Assembly (NCBI GenBank): GCA_039707655.1 | Contig: CM077675.1 | Location: 416,887,162 to 416,951,161 of the forward strand | Source of the DNA: Elymus sibiricus | Lineage: Eukaryota; Streptophyta; Magnoliopsida; Poales; Poaceae | Reading direction: 5' to 3' | DNA length: 64,000 nt | Part shown: positions 47,338-59,400 of the stretch, piece by piece | Position numbering within the stretch: the stretch's first letter is position 1 | Layout: each line of letters opens with the position of its first letter | The notes under the pieces: model-generated | What the model saw: only the letters and a program-made list of their open reading frames with translations | What the model was told of the DNA's origin: nothing | Database searches by the model: none | Made by a program: the position numbers and the translations under genes

Positions 47338-47407
47338 GGGGCATGGGGGATTCGAACCCCAGACCTCCTCTGTAGGAAAGCTCTCGCTGACCACTGGGCT
47401 ATGCCCT
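47338..47407 (-). ncRNA. tRNA-like segment in the LTR (copy 1)
   Basis: On the minus strand it has an A-box-like AGCCCAGTGGTCAGCG, a B-box GGTTCGAATCC, paired ends (GGGCAT with ATGCCC) and a possible anticodon arm with loop CTACAGA. The equivalent in the other LTR is 58946-59016. It resembles a degenerate tRNA or RNA polymerase III promoter; a functional tRNA is unlikely. Confidence 0.4.
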
Positions 47408-47517
47408 GGTTGCGTCTATATGCGGGTCTCACTGGATATGAACTACAACTCTCTGACGCCTGACCGAAACTGAAAGAAAAGCCGAAAACAGAGCCTGCTA
47501 AACAAAAGAAAACAGGG

Positions 47518-47590
47518 GAAGCTGGGGTTTGAACCCCTGACCTCCAACTAGCAGGTCTGCTACTCTGACCAACTGGGTTGCAAGCGTGTT
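47518..47590 (-). ncRNA. tRNA-like segment in the LTR (copy 2)
   Basis: On the minus strand it reads CAACCCAGTTGGTCAGAG (A-box-like) followed by GGTTCAAACCCC (B-box-like) about 30 bases on. The acceptor ends do not pair well. The partner LTR has the same at about 59130-59196. Confidence 0.35.
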
Positions 47591-49104
47591 CGTGTAAACT
47601 ATGCGCGCCTCCTTTACTTCACCCATCGCCACAACGCCGGCCGTTTCTTTCCATGGATGCACGAGGACTGCAGCGACATCGACGGCGGCAAGCACGTCGA
47701 CGCTAGAAGCAACAGGGCTTCGGCGGGGGTGCAGGATACCCAGGGGGACTCGCGGGGCATGCATGCGGAGATACTACAGGGCGCACGCGCGGGGATGCTC
47801 GAGCACGAGCTGTAGCTCGTCTCGGGCATGGCGAGGCAAAGCGGCACAGCGGGGCATGCATGCGAGCTGCGGTGCATGTGTGAGGTTGGCTGGATGCTGC
47901 GAGGTGGGGCAAGGCAAGGGCATGGCTGCAGGTCAACAAGAACAACACACACAGCCGCAACATACAAAAGAAAACCTGCACCTTGACCAGAGCATCGGGA
48001 GCGCGGTCTTGGCACGAACAGATCTACGCGCACACAAGGCTAACGACGAGCTGGCGAGGGGGAATGGAAGGAGGGAATATACCTCCCTACCTAGGACACG
48101 CAGACGACGGCTAGGGCACAACGAAGATGGCGTCGCGAGACGGCGAACTCCGGCGCGAATCTGAACCGAAACGAAGAGGAAGGAGACCGGGCGACGACGG
48201 CGACTGGCTGGCCTTGGCGCTCCCTCGAGCTGTCGAGGAAGAAGAGGCTCCCCGGGGCGACGTTCCCACGGCACCGGAGCGCGACTAGGGGCTGCAGAAG
48301 GATCACCCCGTGCGCGAGCAGAGGCTCGGCCGGAGCTTCGGGATCATGGCGACGGCGAGGACCGTGGCTACCTTACCTGGCGGCGGCGAGGCGAGGAGGA
48401 GGGAGGAATGGATAGCTGGAATCTAGGGCTACGCAGGAGACATCTCATATAGGCGGCTCGGGCTCCCATCGGCCGTCAAATCACCGAAGGAGTCGACGTG
48501 GACACACCGGATGCTTGACGTATAGGAAGACAAACGCACGGGGGGAGGAGGCAGGTTGGGCTGCGCTATGGGCTTGCTGCTGCTGGGCCAGGAGAGGCCC
48601 AGCTGGGTTCTCTCTCTCTCCCCCAGCGAAAAGGCTTTTCTTTATTAATAAAACCAAAAACAAAACTAAAACCCAGAGAAGGTTGGTAAAGATTTTGAGA
48701 AAAATAAAAATAGATTGGTACACACCAAATAACACCCTGATTTGCAAAAATAGTTTCAGTACTTATTTTAGCAAACAAATTACACACATATAATTATCAT
48801 CGGAACCTGTTTTGCAAGGTTTTATGAAACATAACATATCCCAGCAAGGTTGAAAGTTGGTTGACAATGAGAAACGGAATATTTTGGAGAGAGGCAACAT
48901 TTTTAAAGAATTTATTTAGCAAGCAAAATCCACATGTTGCAATATTTTGAAAAGAGAGAGAGTAGGCATAGTTCTAGAAATTGAGGAGGGGTTTCAAAAC
49001 TAGGTTGCACACACATACCACATCACACACACTCACAACCACAACACCACACTCACAACAACATCACATAAGCAAGGCATGATGCAAATGATGAATGGTG
49101 GTAT

Positions 49105-49646
49105 TGTCGTGGTTTTGTCACAGCAGATGTCCGAAGACTTAGGTTCGAGGCCATCGCCAAGGCGGTGGACTCAAAGGGGTTGGTCGAGACGAGGGACACG
49201 AGCTTACCCAGGTTCGGCCCCTCAAGAAGAGGTAAAAGCCTACGTCCTGCTTGTGTTTGTATTGCTTGGAGTATCGATTACAAGGGAGCGGATTCGCTTG
49301 ACCTAGTTCTCGATTGATTGGTTTTCTCTCTAAGCCGCCCCAGGGCCTCACCTTTATATTGGAGGTCGAGGCTCTGGGTTACACGAGTCCTAAACCGACT
49401 CATACATCGTAGTTGATCCTGTCTCTAAGCCGCCTCGCTATCTTGGGCAAGCCGTCTTCGGGCGGCTTAACCGCCCGGGTCTTCACACCATCTTTTGACT
49501 CTGGGCCTTCGTCGTGGCCCGTCAGGTAAGCCGCCACGCGGCCTGGCCTTCATCTTTCGGCCCACCTTACGGGTCTTGGCTACGAGCCGCCAGGTACGAC
49601 CCGGCCCCTCCTGGGCGGGTCTTACCACGGGGTTATATCCCCAACA
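49105..49646 (-). repeat. 3' LTR of the small non-autonomous element
   Basis: It starts TGTCGTGGTTTTGTCACAGC and ends TATATCCCCAACA on the plus strand. Confidence 0.93.
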
Positions 49647-50443
49647 TTAGGCCCCAGGTTGATTTGAGCCTGCTCATGTCAATCTTCAAACTCATTCGGC
49701 GGCGAGTCTCACATTTTTGTCACCTGAAAAAGAAAACTCATAACCCGCCGTGACGTCACATCGAATATGCTAAAAAGATTCTGTGACGTTTGCAACGGAT
49801 CCTCTCATTGAATGGTCGGCCCGAAAATCGAGGCGCCCCTTTCGGTCAATCTTCACTGTGCCTCTTCGATTTTTACGCGCACTGTTGCCATCCCATCCCA
49901 TAAATAGGGACACGTGGTGCCTTTTTCCCTTTCTCTGCCGTCACTGTCATCTTCCTCCCTCAGTCAGCCTCGCCTCCAGAGCTCCGCCGCACGTAATCGG
50001 ACCCCGCCGTCGTCCCCAACGCCGGCCGCTGCATCGACTTGACTTGGACCAGAAACTCCGCCGGGCCGCCCGCATCCAGGAGGTACCGTTCTCAACCTTT
50101 CCCGAACCTAGAATCATCTCCATTAGGATCCCCCGAGTTCATCGGGTTTTCTCTAGTGTTCTTCGCAGATTCTTCGCTGTTCTTCGTAATATAAATTGTA
50201 GATGGCCCCTTGAACCTCATATTACTTGTCTATCCATTACGGTTGCCCTTCTAATGCCAATGCCCTCTTGCTTTGGATCTGCATAGCAACCTCCGCCGCG
50301 TGCTGCCCGCCTGTCCTTCTTCTGTCTTTTTAGGGTTTTTGAATATGTTTCATTTTTACCTTCGCCCGTAGATCTTGCAGCTATTGTGGTAATATGCGAA
50401 ACCTGTTTATTCGTACTTAGCTGTATTTTCCAGCATCGCCAAC
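49647..50443 (+). other. Internal region of the small LTR element, gene-like 5' end
   Basis: It has no retroelement coding. On the plus strand it looks like a plant gene start: CCATAAATAGGGACACGTGG (49897-49916) combines a TATA-like box with an ACGTG motif, a CT-rich leader follows, and CCAGGAGGTACCG (about 50075-50087) could be a splice donor. The 167-codon frame here (49783-50286) has no recognised domain. It may be a captured gene fragment lying antisense to the element. Confidence 0.45.
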
Positions 50444-50985
50444 TGTCGTGGTTTTGTCACAGCAGATGTCCGAAGACTTAGGTTCGAGGCCATCGCCAAG
50501 GCGGTGGACTCAAGGGGGTTGGTCGAGACGAGGGACACGAGCTTACCCAGGTTCGGCCCCTCAAGAAGAGGTAAAAGCCTACGTCCTGCTTGTGTTTGTA
50601 TTGCTTGGAGTATCGATTACAAGGGAGCGGATTCGCTTGACCTAGTTCTCGATTGATTGGTTTTCTCTCTAAGTCGCCCCAGGGCCTCACCTTTATATAG
50701 GAGGTCGAGGCTCTGGGTTACACGAGTCCTAAACCGACTCATACATCGTAGTTGATCCTGTCTCTAAGCCGCCTCGCTATCTTGGGCAAGCCGTCTTCGG
50801 GCGGCTTAACCGCCCGGGTCTTCACACCATCTTTTGACTCTGGGCCTTCGTCGTGGCCCGTCAGGTAAGCCGCCACGCGGCCTGGCCTTCATCTTCCGGC
50901 CCACCTTACAGGTCTTGGCTACGAGCCGCCAGGTACGACCCGGCCCCTCCTGGGCGGGTCTTACCACGGGGTTATATCCCCAACA
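50444..50985 (-). repeat. 5' LTR of the small non-autonomous element
   Basis: It is 542 bp, identical to 49105-49646 except at five positions, one of which lies beside the TATA box (CTCCTATATAAAGG against CTCCAATATAAAGG). Confidence 0.93.
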
Positions 50986-51117
50986 GGTATGATGCCATGA
51001 TGCAAAGAGGAATGTCATGAAGCAAATCCATTAACTCAAGTCACAAGGTAGCATACATTGAAGGTTCCACATGAAATTATATTACAAGAATGGCAAGGAT
51101 GCACTTGGGCTGTTACA

Positions 51118-51132
51118 ACTCTCCCCCACTAC
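51118..51132 (-). other. Polypurine tract of the Tekay-like element
   Basis: GTAGTGGGGGAGAGT on the minus strand directly precedes the 3' LTR start TGTAACAGCCC. Confidence 0.8.
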
Positions 51133-51153
51133 ATGAGGATCTTGTCCTGAGAT

Positions 51154-54100
51154 CTAGGAACAGAAGAATTCGGGAAATTCGGAACGGAGATGGTCCTCTC
51201 GTTCCCAAGTGGCTTCTTTGTCGGAGTGATGTGACCACTTCACCTTAAGAAACTTGATTGATTTGTTGCGAGTCTTACGCTCAGTTTCTTCAAGGATAGC
51301 AACTGGATGCTCATGATAGGATAGGTCTGCTTGGGATCAATTTCTTGGAGATCAACGGTGCGCTCGGGAGTCTTGAAACACTTCCGGAGCTGAGAGAGAT
51401 GAAACACATCATGCACATTTGAGAAATTGGGAGGAAGCTCGAGTTGGTAGGCAAGGTCACCCCTCTTGCCCACAATCTTGAAAGGAACCACAAAGCTTGG
51501 AGCAAGCTTCCCTTTGATGCCAAAGTGTTGAGTGCCCTTCACGGGAGACACTCTGAGATAGACAAAATCATCGATCTGAAAGGTCATGTCACGATGCTTG
51601 CTATCATAATAGCTCTTCTGACGGGATTGAGCTGCTTTGAGATTTTCATGAATGACACGGCACATTTCTTCTGCTTCAGTGGTCATGTCATTACCAAGGA
51701 TTTGACGCTCACCGGTTTCAGACCAATTGAGCGGGGTGCGGCACTTCCTGCCATAGAGAATCTCGAAAGGAGCTTTGCCGGAACTTGCTTGGAAGCTATT
51801 GTTGTATGAGAACTCAGCAAACGGGAGACAATCTTCCCACTTCATGCCAAAAGAAATCACACAAGCTCTAAGCATATCTTCAAGGATTTGATTGACTCTC
51901 TCAACTTGACCACTAGTCTGAGGATGGAAAGCTGTGCTGAAACGGAGATTGGTCCCCATTGCAGTCTGGAAGGAATCCCAAAACTTGGAAGTGGAGATGC
52001 TTCCACGATCTGAGGATATGAGCTTAGGAACACCGTGTAAAGAAACTATCCTTGACGTGTACAAATCTGCTAGCTGAGCTGTCGAGATAGATTCTTTGAC
52101 CGGAAGGAAGTGGGCAACTTTGGTGAGCTTGTCGATGACCACGAAGATGGCATCATTTCCTCTCTTGGACTTAGGAAACCGAGTGACGAAATCCATTTCC
52201 ACATGATCGAATTTCCACTCTGGGATGGGCAAAGGCTGAAGGAGGCCTGCTGGACATTGGTGTTCCGCCTTCACTCTGCGACAAACATCACACTCGTTCA
52301 CAAACTGAGCAATCTCACGTTTCATACGAGTCCACCAGAAGGTTTGCTTGAGGTCCTGATACATCTTGGAACTTCCTGGATGAATTGAGAGGAGGGAATT
52401 ATGTGCTTCATCCATGATAACCTTCCTGAGATCACCTTTCGGAACCACCAGACGGTCCTCAAAGAACAAGGTATCTTTGTCATCAACACGGAAGCACTTA
52501 TACTTTGGAATGCTCTTAGCCACACCTTTCTTCACTTTCTTCACCATAGCATCAAGAAGCTGAGCTTGGTGAATCTGATCTTCTAGAGTTGGAGAGACTT
52601 GAAGATTGGCAAGAAAACCTTGAGGAACCACTTGGAGATTGAGCTTGCGTAAGGCTTCACAAAGCTCGGGTTGAAGATGCTTGAGGATAAGACTGTTGCA
52701 GTACGCCTTCCTGCTCAGCGCGTCTGCAATGACATTTGCTTTTCCCGGAGTATATTCAATGCTTGGATTGTACTCCTCGATCATTTCCACCCAACGTGTT
52801 TGCCGAAGATTGAGAATGGGTTGAGTGAAAATGTACTTCAAGCTCTTGTGGTCGGTGAACACCTCAACTGGTCTTCCCAACAATAGATGTCTCCACGTCA
52901 TGAGAGCATGAACAACTGCCGCCAACTCAAGATCATGAGTGGGGTAGTTCTTCTCGCTAGGCTTCAGCTGCCGCGAGGTATAAGCCACAACTTTCTTATC
53001 TTGCATGAGAACGCCACCGAGACCTTGGAGAGAAGCATCACAAAATACTTGGAAAGGCTTGGATTGCTCGGGAGGAACAAGAACTAGAGCTGAAGTCAGC
53101 TTCTGTTTGAGTGTATTGAACGCCACATCACACTCAGGAGACCACACAAACTTGACATTCTTCTGAAGGAGGTTGGACAGAGGCTTAGCAATATGAGAGA
53201 AGTTCTCAACGAATCTTCTGCGGTAACTTGCAAGCCCGAGGAAGCTTCGAAGCTGCTTGACATTCTGAGGAGGCTCCCACTTCACAATTGCCTCAACTTT
53301 CTCAGGGTGCACTTTAATGCCCTCGGCGGAGATGACATGCCTAAGGTACACCACTTCATTGAGCCAAAACTCACACTTGGAGAACTTAGCATAAAACCGA
53401 TGTTCTCTTAGCTTGTCAAGCACAAGCCTGAGATGCTCTGCATGCTCTTCTTCAGTCTCCGAGAACACGAGAATATCATCCAAATACACCAAGACGAACT
53501 CATTCTTGAAAGGAGAGAATATGAAGTTCATCATTCTGGAGAAGGTCGGAGGCGCATTTGCTAGACCAAATGACATGAAGGTGTACTCATAAGAGCCAAA
53601 ACTCGTCCTGAAAGCAGTCTTTGGAATATCTTCTTCACGAATGTGGATTTGATGATAGCCCATACGGAGATCTAACTTCGAGAAGACCTTGGCACCTTTC
53701 AATTGCTCAAACAACTCATTGATGTTGGGAAGTGGGTACTTGTTTCTTATTGTCTTCTTGTTCAATGGACGGTAATCGACACATAGTCGGTCCGTGCCAT
53801 CCTTCTTCTTGACAAACAGAACACCACAACCCCAAGGTGAAGAACTTGGTCTGATCAGACCCAGACGCTCTTGTTCATCTAGCTGCTTCTTCAACTGTTT
53901 CAGCTCTTCGGGGCCAAGCTTATAAGGACGCTTGCACACCGATTCAGTTCCAGGCTCGAGTTCAATCACAAACTCCACTGGCATGTGAGGAGGCATTCCT
54001 GGCAACTCTTCTGGAAAGACATCTTCATACTCCGAGACAACGGGAATTTGAGAGATGGCAGAAATTTCACCCTTCTCATTGAGAGAAAATAGACGAATCG

Positions 54101-55610
54101 TGTCATCGCGAGCAGCGAAAATGATCACATCTTCAGAAGGATGAGTCAATTGGACTTCTTTAGCTTTGCAATCAACATAAGCCTTATTCATCGCCAGAAA
54201 ATCCATGCCAAGAATAAGATCAATATCCGATTTGGCGAGAACAATTGGAGAGGCTAGAAAGGAATAGCTGCCCATCTTGACAGAAACCTCCGGAATAATC
54301 ATATGAGAACTCATTCGCATACCCGGAGAGACCACACGAAAAGGACTTGCCAAATGTTCCGTGGGTAAATCATGCTTTGCAACAAAAGGTCTTGATATGA
54401 ATGAATGCGATGCACCAGTGTCAAACAAAACTTTTGCAGGAATAGAATTAACCGAGAGATTACCCATAATCACTTGAGAAGACTCCTCTGCTTCAGCTGC
54501 ATTAACCATGTTCACTCTGACTGACTTGGGATTGTGCTTCACCATAGCACTGCCTGGGGGCCTGATAGGAGGAGGAGGCGGGAGACGCCGCTGGTTGTTG
54601 CACTTGTTGGAGTAATGGCCCTTCTGACCACACTTGTGACAAGTAACCTCTGAGAGCGGACGGAAGTTGCCTGGAAGAGGAGCATTTGCTGACTTGGGTG
54701 CCTGAGGCCTCTGCTGAAAACCTGAGTTGGGTGGGTGGGAAGGTCCACGACCACCGTGCTGCTTCTGCTGCTGAGGGGGACGAAACGGAGGAGGAGGAGG
54801 AACCCAATACTTCTACTGCTTAGGAACAATCTGAGAGCTGGAAGAAGAAGAGTTGGTGTCTCTGAATCGCTTCCTGGAATTCTCTAACCTGAGCTGAGTT
54901 GCCTCGACCCTTAGAGCCATGTTGTAGAACTGATCAAACTCACGAGGCTCGTGCAAGACTAGACCCGGCTGAAGTTCATCCTTGAGACCACCTCTGAACT
55001 GGTAAATCATTGACTTCTCATCGGGAACATCTTGCTTAGCATAGCGGGCCAGATTCTGGAACTCGATGTTATACTGATAGACAGACTTGCTCCCCTACTT
55101 CAAATTCCTGAACTTCTCACGCATCTCCTCGACAAAGCTCATCGGGATATGATGAGCTCTGAACTCATGGCAGAAATCATCCCAGCTAATTGCACGATCA
55201 CCTCTGGAATCCTTGTACTGCTGCCACCAATCTGCTGCCTGACCCTTGAGCTGGAAAGTCGCGAACTTGACATAGTCCGCAGGTCTGACATTGCTGCACT
55301 CAAAATGCTTGTTCATGTCACGGAGCCAATCGTCTGCGTCAAGAGGCTGCTCACAACAGGTGAAGGACTTGGGCTGATTTGCGAGGAACTGGTTCAGAGT
55401 TGCGAACTGAGGCTGATTCTGAAAATTCCCTTGATGACCTTGTTGTCCCTGGTCTCTTTCCTGCAGCAACCTGAGCAACATCTGGGTGTTGGCATTGGTT
55501 GCGGCCATCACTGCTTTCCAAGCTTCCAGAGGTGGGGGTGGTGGTGGGGGTGGTGGAGGATCAGACTGCTCTCCATCACGATCCTGATTCCCACGAGTTG
55601 CTGGCGCCAT
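51154..55610 (-). pseudogene. gag-pol polyprotein of the Tekay-like element, broken
   Basis: From ATG 55610 one frame runs to 51240, interrupted by TAG at 55095-55097 and TAG at 54813-54815. A frameshift near 51330 moves the chromodomain-like tail to another frame ending at 51154. Domains in order: Pro-run near the N-terminus, Gag core (WLRDMNKHFE, WWQQYKD), a second Gag part (YQYNIEFQNLARY), zinc knuckle [14 protein letters not shown] near 54640-54599, protease [12 protein letters not shown], reverse transcriptase with YLDD near 53480, RNase H ([20 protein letters not shown]), integrase HHCC finger ([11 protein letters not shown]), then the core with Asp in VEMDFV, Asp in SSDRGS and Glu in GQVERVNQ. 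Protease to integrase is a single 1,101-codon open frame, so most of pol is intact here while gag is split. Confidence 0.92.
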
Positions 55611-56445
55611 CCTGAAGATGGACAAGAATATCAGCACACCATTGACAAGATGATAGGAATAAGTTGAATCAATGGCTTGAAAGAATTGCGACGGAATATC
55701 ATCAATTGCATTCAAACTGCAAATAGTAAGAACGCTTTCTGCAGGATCTTGATAACACCATTAGATCATGAAGCCACTTGAAATAACACAAAAGTATTGA
55801 GCTAAGGTTGCTCGGAACACATGTATACCCTTATACATATGTCGGAAGATGATCCTAAGAGCTACTAGAATTCCCACCTAAGAATTTCCGAAGTCTTTCT
55901 TGTTTATGCGATTCGGGTTGCGGACCCAGGAACGTACCCAAGGTAATCAGCTACAACTGCACCCGCAACCTTCCACACCATAATTCAAGAAACTCCGCAA
56001 ACTCGTCTACCTCAGACACTCGTAATCACAATGATACTAAACATGGCAGTACCCCGGACGCCTCCCCAGTACTGGGTGACTCCAGCCTTATCTCGCCACG
56101 AAAAGTATTGAAGCAATTTAGAACACCCTCCGTCCTGAGATACTAAGGAAACTGAATGGTAATGATGTGCAAAAATCCCTCGGAGCTCTACTCCTCGATA
56201 ACAGGAGGCACCAAGACAGAATTCCTTCACATCGGCATCATATAGTTTCCAAAATACCCGCGTGATCCTAAAAAAATTGAGCGAGAAGAGGAGTAGAATT
56301 AAAATTCCTAAGTCGAATACCTCACCAGAGTATAGAAGAGGAGTAAAAGAATCCTACTCTCCGATATAACTAGACTCAAAATAGTTATTCACTAGACTCA
56401 ACTCGGCCAAGTTCGATCAAGCAAGGGGCTCCTATGGTCGGTATG
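55611..56445 (-). other. 5' leader of the Tekay-like element
   Basis: About 835 bp lie between the primer site and gag on the minus strand. The frame upstream of ATG 55610 is open for 35 more codons, but the Gag-like part starts at MAPATRGN. No other coding is seen. Confidence 0.6.
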
Positions 56446-56458
56446 GCTCTGATTACCA
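56446..56458 (-). other. Primer-binding site of the Tekay-like element
   Basis: TGGTAATCAGAGC on the minus strand starts three bases after the LTR end. It matches the initiator tRNA-Met complement with one extra A. Confidence 0.75.
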
Positions 56459-56461
56459 ACT

Positions 56462-59400
56462 TGTCACGCCCAAGATGCGGTCCTATCCCTATTAAGGCTT
56501 GCGGCCTCGACGGGGATAGAAGCGCATCTCGTCGTTCGCAAGTACAGTAAAACATTGCATACATGTAGGAAGAGATGAGTATATGAGTTGGCTTACACTC
56601 GCCACAAGCTATATTACAAGTTCACACAAGTTATTCATACATCATCCAGAAGACAGGGTCCGGCTACGGACGAAATCAAACGATAAAAGAAGCAATGAAA
56701 AACTGTCTTGCTATCCCAGGATCACCGCCACGAAGCTCCCTACTCATCTGGATACGTAACATACATACGCCTACTCTCTTCATCGTACTCCCACTGGAGC
56801 TGAGTCACATCATCTGGCACGTTCTCATCAACACCTGTACATGTATTGTTGTAATCTGTGAGCCACAAGGACTCAGCAATCTCATAACCCGGGTACCGAA
56901 ACTATGTAAGCCTTTGGATAAGGAATTGGTTAAGTGGTGAGGCTGCAGCAAGCGCTAAGCATGTATTTGATGGCTAGCTTACGAGAACATGAATGTAAAT
57001 ATGGTGCCTATGTATGACGGTCGTGAACTAGCATGATCACTAAGTGATCCTGAACACCTACTTACGTCAATCATAACCCCACCGTGTTCTCCCTCGGTTC
57101 ATGTACACGAGCAGAGACAGTCACGGTTACGCACATAGTTGGTGTATTTTATTTGAGTTTACTTCAAGTTTACTATAACCGGGTGTTAAACAAATTTCCA
57201 AGTTGCCACGTAACCGCGGGCACGGCTTTCCGAAAAGATTTAACCCTGCAGGGGTGCTCCAACTCATCCATCACAAACTAACCACACGCCGCGGGAATAA
57301 CCTCGACCACGAATCTCGTGATCTTCCTAGGCAATTCCACTGGAAAAACGCAACCTCGAGATAGCCCGAAGAAAAATCGGAATTCCTCGCGCAAGACATT
57401 CGAGAAAGGTAAAACAAGTCCAGCAAGACCGCCCGACGTGTCGACGAACCCGATAAGAGCCGCGTATCTCGTTCTCAGGACACGGCGGATGAGCGATGGT
57501 TACCACGCCAATCACCGAGTTGCCCCGGGCGGCGTTAATAAGCTGCTCTGCGTTGGACCAACACTCATGAGGAGCACTGGCCCGGGTTGTTGATTAATTA
57601 TCCACGGGGTAGCTATGCCCTATGCAATTTTATTAGGTTGTTTAGCAAATGTAGTACCAATGTTGGGTCTTGCCAGGCAAGTTTTAATCTAAAACGAATG
57701 GTCAAGGGGGTCCCCATAACAACCCCGAGCATGTTAGGAGCGCAAAATATGGAATATAACACCGGTACTCGGAACTAGTGCGGCAAAAGCGGAACAAAAC
57801 ACTGAGCAAAAGGCCAAGCCTTCCACCGTTGCCAGATATATATGTGCATTAATTTAAATAGCAGTAAATAGAGTGATATAAATAAAATCCATGTTGCCAC
57901 ATGGAAAACTTGCACCTGCAACTAGCAACGCTATAAGATAAGGGCTGAGCAGCGGTAACATAGCCAATCAATGTTTACTAGGTGGTGGAGGGGTTAGAGG
58001 CTTTCATGGCAAATTAGGAGGCTGACAGTCTAAGTGGTAGGTAACGAAACATAGCGGTAAAAGCGAGACATCTAGCAAGGCAAAAATAGTGTCGGGATCC
58101 GGGTATGATCATCTTGCCTGTTGGTTCTTCAGAGGAACAAAGAGATGGGTCCTCGTAGTTGTACTCTCCGGGATCCTCGTACTCAGGCTCAACACTCGCG
58201 TCTACCCAAAGAGAACAGCACCAAATAAACATACAAACAAGGTGCAATGCACAAACAAGATGATGCATGATCCATTTGAAGTATTTAATATGGCAACCCT
58301 AAGCTAGTCATGTTTCTCATGCACTTATTAAGTTCTTTAGTATTCTGGACAGAACCTCAAGTTTAGTTAGTTGAACATGCATGATCATGGCAAATATGAA
58401 TGCTTCATGCAAAATCGAAATACCATGGGCTAGAGCACACCCAAATTTTTGGGCATGGTCAAACAGAATTTTAGTGGCATGTTTGCATCAAGAATCCCAC
58501 ACATAACATGATCTGACATGGCAAGCAAAATACCATGGGCTAGAGCACACCCAAATGAACATCTTTCATGTTGGCAAGATCGTCAAATCATGCAAGAATT
58601 AATTCATACAAAAATAACAAAATGCCACCTCATCACAAATTAACATTTTTACAAAGTTGCTCAAATGACAGAAACAAAGCCACCATTGGATTCCTGGGAT
58701 TTTTCTACCCCAAAATCATGTATCACACTCCTATATTACTGTAGAGAAAAACTCCCATAATTGCATTCACAAAATGACATAGCCACTTATATCCACTCAT
58801 ATGCCAAATAAGGCATGTACTAGGATGCTGACAGATTTGGAAACAGACAAATCTGGCAATATCCCTAAATGGTCTGGCAGTGAGCCAGGGGCCCTGGACC
58901 CACTGTCATACACATATCAGATAAATTACATGGAAATCTAAAATGGGGCATGGGGGGATTCGAACCCCAGACCTCCTCTGTAGGAAAGCTCTCGCTGACC
59001 AGTGGGCTATGGCCCTGGTTGCGTCTATATGCGGTTCTCACTGGATATGAACTACAGCTCTCTGACGCCTGACCAAAACTGAAAGAAAAGCCGAAAACAG
59101 AGCCTGCTAAACAAAAGAAAACAGGGGAAGCTGGGGTTTGAACCCCTGACCTCCAGCGAGCAGGTCTGCTACTCTGACCAACTGGGCTGCAAGCGTGTTC
59201 GTGTAAACTATGCGCGCCTCCTTTACTTCACCCATCGCCACAACGCCGGTCGTTTCTTTCCATGGATGCACGAGGACTGCAGCGACGTCGACGGCGGCAA
59301 GCACGTCGACGCTAGAAGCAACGGGGCTTCGGCGGGGGTGCGGGATACCCAGGGGGACTCGCGGGGCATGCATGCGGAGATACTACAGGGTGCACGCGGG

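Larger units (their letters stand above)
49105..50985 (-). mobile_element. Small non-autonomous LTR element nested in the gypsy LTR
   Basis: Two 542-bp LTRs (49105-49646 and 50444-50985), five differences apart, flank 797 bp of internal sequence. GGTAT is duplicated at 49100-49104 and 50986-50990. Orientation is taken from the LTR promoter: TATATAAAGG or ATATAAAGG reads on the minus strand, and CAACCTGGGGCCTAA (minus) next to 49646 fits a purine tract. The partner LTR of the host has the uninterrupted site GGTGGTATGATGCC (about 60709). No retroviral protein is encoded. Confidence 0.93.
43946..51117 (-). repeat. 3' LTR of the Tekay-like element, with nested small LTR element
   Basis: Without the nested 1,881-bp element and its duplication it is 5,286 bp, longer than the 4,381-bp partner LTR. 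The difference is mainly an internal deletion in the partner near 58416. Long frames seen here on both strands also occur in the partner simply because LTRs are duplicates. It carries two tRNA-like segments. Confidence 0.92.

Noticed and set aside
47338..47407. Functional tRNA gene
   Set aside because: Stem mismatches and duplication as part of an LTR argue for a tRNA-like relic.
47601..48306. Frames of 113-187 codons on both strands, repeated at 59210-59915
   Set aside because: They recur only because the two LTRs are copies of each other; frames overlap on both strands in GC-rich sequence and lack any domain.
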